Under the pieces are notes generated by a model that saw nothing but the letters and a program-made list of their open reading frames with translations, was not told where the DNA came from and searched no databases. The translations under genes were made by a program, and so were the position numbers. DNA of 37,693 nucleotides, from NCBI GenBank assembly GCA_023251755.1, contig JAHEYF010000040.1, positions 1 through 37,693 of the forward strand, given 5' to 3'. Below, in pieces: positions 34,958-37,693 of the stretch (the first letter of the stretch is position 1; each line of letters opens with the position of its first letter). This DNA is from Bacteroidota bacterium (GTDB lineage: Bacteria; Bacteroidota; Bacteroidia; B-17B0; Aurantibacillaceae).

Positions 34958-35161
34958 CATTTTCGCATCTAAAAACAATATTTTTGGACTGAAAAGAATT
35001 GAAGACAAACTTCAGTTAATATAATATAGCACCCCGACGCTTTTTAATATCTGCAACAATGTACCCTGGCTTTGCACCAGTCAGGATTTATCGTTTTTTA
35101 ATTCAAGGTAACAGACTTTTGTGTAGTTGAACAAGGTATTCATTAATTATTTTTTCTCTAT

Positions 35162-35752
35162 ATGGTATATGACCTAAGCAGTTTAAAGAAAATGATCGAT
35201 AAACATCAGTGTTTCCCGGCAGGAGAATGGGAATATTTCGAATCGATACTTGAAATAAGGTCCATGAAAAAAGGCGAATACCTGCTTAAACAAGGGAAAG
35301 TATGTTCGAAAATTTATTTTATTTTAAAAGGCGGGGTGCGTATGTATTACAAAGGCCCTTGTGGAAAGGAAGTGTCCTTTAATTTTTTATTCGAAAATAA
35401 TTTTGTAACTGCCTTTACAAGTTTTGCCCATCAGGTTGTTTCAAAAGAAAACATCACGTTGTTGGAAGACAGTATTCTTGTAACCATTGAGTACAATAAT
35501 TTTATAAGCCTTCTTCGCAGGCATTCGTCCTGGGAAATAATATTTGGAAAATTGATGGCCTATCACCTCGCAGAAATGTATGTGAAAGAAGAAATGCTAT
35601 TGCTCGATAAACCCGAACAACGCTATATAAAGGTGTTTGAAACACGCAGGGAAATTTTCGGGCGTGTTGAACAAAGGCACATCGCTTCTTACCTTGGTGT
35701 CACACCCGAGACACTTAGCCGCATTAAAAGAAAAGTGTTAAAAAATTGTTAA
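35162..35752 (+). CDS. Crp/Fnr family transcriptional regulator, likely regulator of the RiPP locus
   Basis: A 196-residue regulator. The N-terminal cNMP-binding-like beta domain covers about residues 20-120 (MKKGEYLLKQGKVCSKIYFI, LKGGVRMYYKG). A dimer helix follows, then a shortened helix-turn-helix with HIASYLGVTPETLSRIKRK at about 172-190. Cysteines are scattered and no Fe-S cluster motif of true FNR is seen, so the signal is unknown. ATG start. It is followed by a perfect FNR-type palindrome and three RiPP precursor genes in the same direction, so it probably controls them. Confidence 0.9.
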   Translation: MVYDLSSLKKMIDKHQCFPAGEWEYFESILEIRSMKKGEYLLKQGKVCSKIYFILKGGVRMYYKGPCGKEVSFNFLFENNFVTAFTSFAHQVVSKENITLLEDSILVTIEYNNFISLLRRHSSWEIIFGKLMAYHLAEMYVKEEMLLLDKPEQRYIKVFETRREIFGRVEQRHIASYLGVTPETLSRIKRKVLKNC

Positions 35753-35774
35753 ACCTACCTCGTTGTTTCATTTC

Positions 35775-35788
35775 TTGATTCTGATCAA
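35775..35788. promoter_or_regulatory. Perfect FNR/Crp-type operator TTGAT-TCTG-ATCAA
   Basis: An exact match to the FNR consensus TTGATnnnnATCAA, extended by one C-G pair on each side. Its centre is about 42 bases upstream of the start predicted from the -7 box at 35811, the usual place for class II activation. As RNA it could also be a weak 6-pair hairpin after the regulator gene, but there is no T run. Confidence 0.7.
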
Positions 35789-35810
35789 GTCATTTCGGAA
35801 AAAGACAGTC

Positions 35811-35818
35811 TACTTTTG
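35811..35818 (+). promoter_or_regulatory. -7 promoter box of the RiPP precursor genes (TACTTTTG)
   Basis: TACTTTTG matches TAnnTTTG. No -33 TTTG lies at the right spacing, which fits a promoter that needs an activator bound at 35775-35788. About 50 bases of leader precede the first ATG. Confidence 0.6.
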
Positions 35819-35872
35819 AATTGTCTGCTTAACAGAAATAAACAAAACAATAACTCATTAACAGATTAATCT

Positions 35873-36040
35873 ATGAAAACTAAAAACAAAACAAAAAACA
35901 AATTAAGTCTGAACAAACAAACGGTTGCCCAGCTGAACAAAGCACAAATGAACCACATAAAAGGCGGATCGGAAGATTGCCCAACTATAAGTTTCACATT
36001 GAGCACCTTCTTCTGCAGTTTCAGAACCATCAGGCCTTAA
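35873..36040 (+). CDS. RiPP precursor peptide 1 (class I lanthipeptide-like, GG leader)
   Basis: 55 residues. The leader contains KLSLNKQTVAQLNKAQMNHI and ends KGG at residues 30-32. The core of 23 residues follows: SEDCPTISFTLSTFFCSFRT, then IRP. It has Cys at core positions 4 and 16 and eight Ser/Thr, as expected for lanthionine formation. The leader matches the Bacteroidota LSLNKxT...LN..QM..v.GG precursor families by eye. The GG site is a substrate for the C39 peptidase-transporter encoded downstream. Final modification is inferred, because no LanB/LanC is in the window. Confidence 0.8.
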   Translation: MKTKNKTKNKLSLNKQTVAQLNKAQMNHIKGGSEDCPTISFTLSTFFCSFRTIRP

Positions 36041-36113
36041 TACCGCTTTTCTATAGAAAGGGGATGCCGAAAACCTTTAAACAGAGTAGGCGAAAAAATA
36101 AAATCAAAAAAAA

Positions 36114-36293
36114 ATGAAAAAAGAAACCAAAACTCCTGGTAAACTGAGTTTGAACAAACAAACAATTACCAAATTAAACCCTTCGCAAATGAATGAAGTG
36201 AAAGCTGGTACAGGAGATTCAAGCAGCGATGTGTGTTATGCGCTTACTTATGCCATACATACACTTATTCATTCCGGAAGACCTTGTATTTAA
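36114..36293 (+). CDS. RiPP precursor peptide 2 (class I lanthipeptide-like, AG cleavage site)
   Basis: 59 residues. The leader KLSLNKQTITKLNPSQMNEV aligns with the other two precursors but ends KAG instead of GG. The core of 27 residues is TGDSSSDVCYALTYAIHTLI followed by HSGRPCI, with Cys at core positions 9 and 26. The Cys spacing (16 between) differs from peptides 1 and 3 (11 between), and a His stands where they have the second Cys. It may be a diverged paralogue with a different ring layout or a poorly processed one. Its gene lies 73 bases after peptide 1. Confidence 0.78.
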   Translation: MKKETKTPGKLSLNKQTITKLNPSQMNEVKAGTGDSSSDVCYALTYAIHTLIHSGRPCI

Positions 36294-36337
36294 GTTAAAA
36301 GGTAGAAGTCAAAAGTTAAAAGCCAAGAGCCAAAAGC
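36291..36337. repeat. AAAAGTTAAAAGCC spacer repeat inside the RiPP locus
   Basis: 36306-36337 matches the reverse complement of 21117-21148 at 31 of 32 bases. It begins at the stop codon of precursor 2 and lies between precursors 2 and 3. Confidence 0.8.
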
Positions 36338-36426
36338 ACGATCACAGTTACAATTAAATTCTTTGTGACTTAGTGTCTTTGCGTGAAATTAAAAATGAAG
36401 TACCAAACAAATTAATTCTGAAAACC

Positions 36427-36600
36427 ATGAAAACTCAAAAAAGCAATTCAAAACTAAGTTTGAACAAACAAACGATTGCCAAATTAAACGAAGCACAAAT
36501 GAACGATGTGCAGGGTGGGTCAAGTACGGCCTGTATCAGTGTATCCCTTATGCTAAGCAGCAACAGGTGCCTGGACGGATTGTTTTCAAGACCGATTTAA
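36427..36600 (+). CDS. RiPP precursor peptide 3 (class I lanthipeptide-like, GG leader)
   Basis: 57 residues from the ATG at 36427. A longer frame from a GTG at 36373 adds 18 residues not shared with the other precursors and is rejected. The leader KLSLNKQTIAKLNEAQMNDV ends QGG. The core of 26 residues is SSTACISVSLMLSSNRCLDG followed by LFSRPI, with Cys at positions 5 and 17. The core pattern C-x-[TS]-[IV]-S-[FL]-x-L-S-[TS]-x-x-C is shared with peptide 1. It is the last precursor before the transporter gene. Confidence 0.8.
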   Translation: MKTQKSNSKLSLNKQTIAKLNEAQMNDVQGGSSTACISVSLMLSSNRCLDGLFSRPI

Positions 36601-36601
36601 G

Positions 36602-36690
36602 AAGTTTATTCGTTTAATAGTTTACCAGTTTATTTGTTGACAATAGCTTATGAACAAGTAAACATATAAACGGATAAACAGAAGAAAGAA
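36602..36690. repeat. AT-rich GAACAAGTAAAC-type inverted repeat (copy C)
   Basis: TTTATTCGTTTAATAGTTTA-type units face GAACAAGTAAACATATAAAC units, an imperfect inverted repeat of the family at 12395-12531. It lies between precursor 3 and the transporter. Confidence 0.6.
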
Positions 36691-36702
36691 TAACGAAAAG
36701 GT

Positions 36703-36737
36703 GAAAGCAGCCGCGCACAAAACCGCAGGCTGTTTTC
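36703..36737 (+). terminator. Hairpin between precursor genes and transporter
   Basis: GAAAGCAGCC pairs with GGCTGTTTTC (one G-U pair), with an extra inner GCG/CGC pairing. The T run is weak, so it may be a partial terminator that lets precursors be made in excess over the transporter. Confidence 0.5.
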
Positions 36738-36756
36738 ATCATTGATTTTAAGCGGC

Positions 36757-37693
36757 ATGGCAGTATTCAGTAAATTTCCTTTTTACCGGCAATTGGACCA
36801 AATGGATTGCGGGCCTACTTGTTTACGCATATTGGCTAAACACCATGGTCGTACTATTTCAATCAAGTACCTTCGGAAATTAGCCGAAACAACGCGGGCC
36901 GGTTCAAGCCTGCTGGGCTTAAGCCATGCCGCCGAAAAAATTGGTTTCCATTCCTTAGGTGTAAAAATTTCATACAGTACTTTGGTCGAGGAGAAACTTT
37001 TTCCCTGCATCTGTCACTGGAACAAATACCATTACATTATTGTATATGAAATAAAGAAAGACGTGGTATATGTTTCAGACCCGGCCATTGGTTTGCTGCA
37101 ATACAAAAAAGAAGATTTTATCCGCTTATGGATAGGTTCCAATGCTGATGTGAATGCCCAGGAAGGTATTGCCCTGTTACTGGAACCAACTCCCCGGTTT
37201 TACCAGGAAGAAGAAGAAGCCAAAGACAAATTCACTACAAAAAAAGGTTTTGCATCGCTGTACACATACCTGCGGCCCTATAAAAAATTTATTACCCAGT
37301 TGGTACTCGGCCTGGCTGCAGGCACGCTATTGTCCTTTGTGTTTCCGTTTTTAACCCAAAGTGTAGTAGACATAGGTATACAAAACCGCGACATTAATTT
37401 TGTTTACCTCATCCTGATTGCCCAATTGTTTTTATTCATTGGCCAAACCATTATTGAAGCTGTGCGCGGATGGATACTCCTGCACCTGAGTTCGCGGGTA
37501 AACATTTCCCTTGTTTCCGATTTTTTTTATAAACTTATGGGCCTGCCCATCAATTATTTTGATGTAAAAATGACCGGTGATATTCTTCAACGTATTAACG
37601 ATCACCAGCGCATCGAATCCTTCCTCACTTCAACATCATTGAGTTTACTGTTCTCTGTTTTTACAATGGTTGTATTCAGTTGTATACTGATGT
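36757..37693 (+). CDS. C39 peptidase-containing ABC transporter (PCAT), 3' truncated
   Basis: A frame open to the window end, 312 residues visible, ATG at 36757. The N-terminal C39 peptidase has Q12 and C18 in RQLDQMDCGPTC, H92 in KYHYIIVY and D108 in VSDPAIG, so the Cys-His-Asp site looks complete. It cleaves double-glycine leaders. Transmembrane segments begin near residue 178 (FITQLVLGLAAG; FVYLILIAQLFLFIGQ). The ATP-binding domain lies beyond the edge. Being next to three GG/AG-leader precursors, it is very likely their processing exporter in the inner membrane. Lanthipeptide dehydratase or cyclase genes would be expected further right, and none is visible here. Confidence 0.9.
   Translation, partial: MAVFSKFPFYRQLDQMDCGPTCLRILAKHHGRTISIKYLRKLAETTRAGSSLLGLSHAAEKIGFHSLGVKISYSTLVEEKLFPCICHWNKYHYIIVYEIKKDVVYVSDPAIGLLQYKKEDFIRLWIGSNADVNAQEGIALLLEPTPRFYQEEEEAKDKFTTKKGFASLYTYLRPYKKFITQLVLGLAAGTLLSFVFPFLTQSVVDIGIQNRDINFVYLILIAQLFLFIGQTIIEAVRGWILLHLSSRVNISLVSDFFYKLMGLPINYFDVKMTGDILQRINDHQRIESFLTSTSLSLLFSVFTMVVFSCILM

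Larger units (their letters stand above)
34708..35161. other. 454-base intergenic region
   Basis: It holds the hydrolase terminator (34749-34778) and a small hairpin TATCCCC/GGGGATA (34937-34957). The rest is AT-rich. I see no credible gene, tRNA or known riboswitch here. Confidence 0.6.

Noticed and set aside
35043-35120. Short frame MYPGFAPVRIYRFLIQ in the spacer before the second Crp/Fnr gene
   Set aside because: Only about 24 codons, no leader or membrane features and no supporting context.
36373-36426. 18-residue N-terminal extension of RiPP precursor 3 from GTG
   Set aside because: The two sister precursors start at the ATG matching 36427 and the extension is spacer-repeat sequence (CTTTGTGAC/CTTTGCGTG units).

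Overview
The window is chromosomal DNA of a member of the Bacteroidota. The evidence is several type IX secretion system (T9SS) cargo proteins with type A or type B (CHU_C) sorting domains, a PorP/SprF outer-membrane partner, a TonB-type receptor with a carboxypeptidase-regulatory-like N-terminus, the DUF3822-rsmD-coaD gene order, and several -7 boxes of the Bacteroidota type TAnnTTTG. Order or genus cannot be fixed from sequence alone. No tRNA, rRNA, CRISPR array or transposase was found.

Layout. (1) Positions 1-7750, plus strand: the 3' part of a giant SprB/PKD-repeat T9SS protein, then an 1882-residue bacterial alpha-2-macroglobulin with an intact CVEQ thioester. (2) 7765-13918, minus strand: housekeeping genes. 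These are a YciO-type Sua5/YrdC protein, acyl-CoA dehydrogenase with apt, a TlpA-like protein that has lost its redox cysteines, and the DUF3822-rsmD-coaD block. (3) 14075-16954, plus strand: a RecD-like helicase and a calcineurin-like phosphoesterase. (4) 17044-23194, minus strand: a large GT-C-like membrane protein with TPRs, an unlisted 44-residue membrane peptide, a PorP/SprF protein, and its likely partner, a YCF48-repeat protein with a CHU_C domain. (5) 23839-34707, plus strand: a helical protein behind a complex control region, a TonB-type receptor, a subtilase and a beta-helix protein (both with T9SS tails), a methyltransferase, a DUF1801 protein, a Crp/Fnr regulator without a normal start codon, and a BAAT-like hydrolase. 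(6) 35162-37693, plus strand: a Crp/Fnr regulator, three tandem RiPP precursor genes and a C39-peptidase ABC transporter cut by the window edge.

The most interesting region is (6). Three small genes (55, 59 and 57 residues) share a nearly constant leader containing KLSLNKQT and ending in GG or AG, but have different Cys/Ser/Thr-rich cores. They resemble Bacteroidota class I lanthipeptide precursors. A perfect FNR-type palindrome (TTGAT-N4-ATCAA) lies between the Crp/Fnr gene and the first precursor, about 42 bases upstream of the predicted transcription start. This suggests a regulator-controlled peptide natural-product locus whose modification enzymes would lie beyond the right edge.

The spacers of the window also carry at least two families of short dispersed repeats. 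One is built on AAAAGTTAAAAGCCAAAAGC-like units. The other consists of AT-rich inverted repeats built on GAACGAATAAAC units. A member of each family lies inside the RiPP locus.
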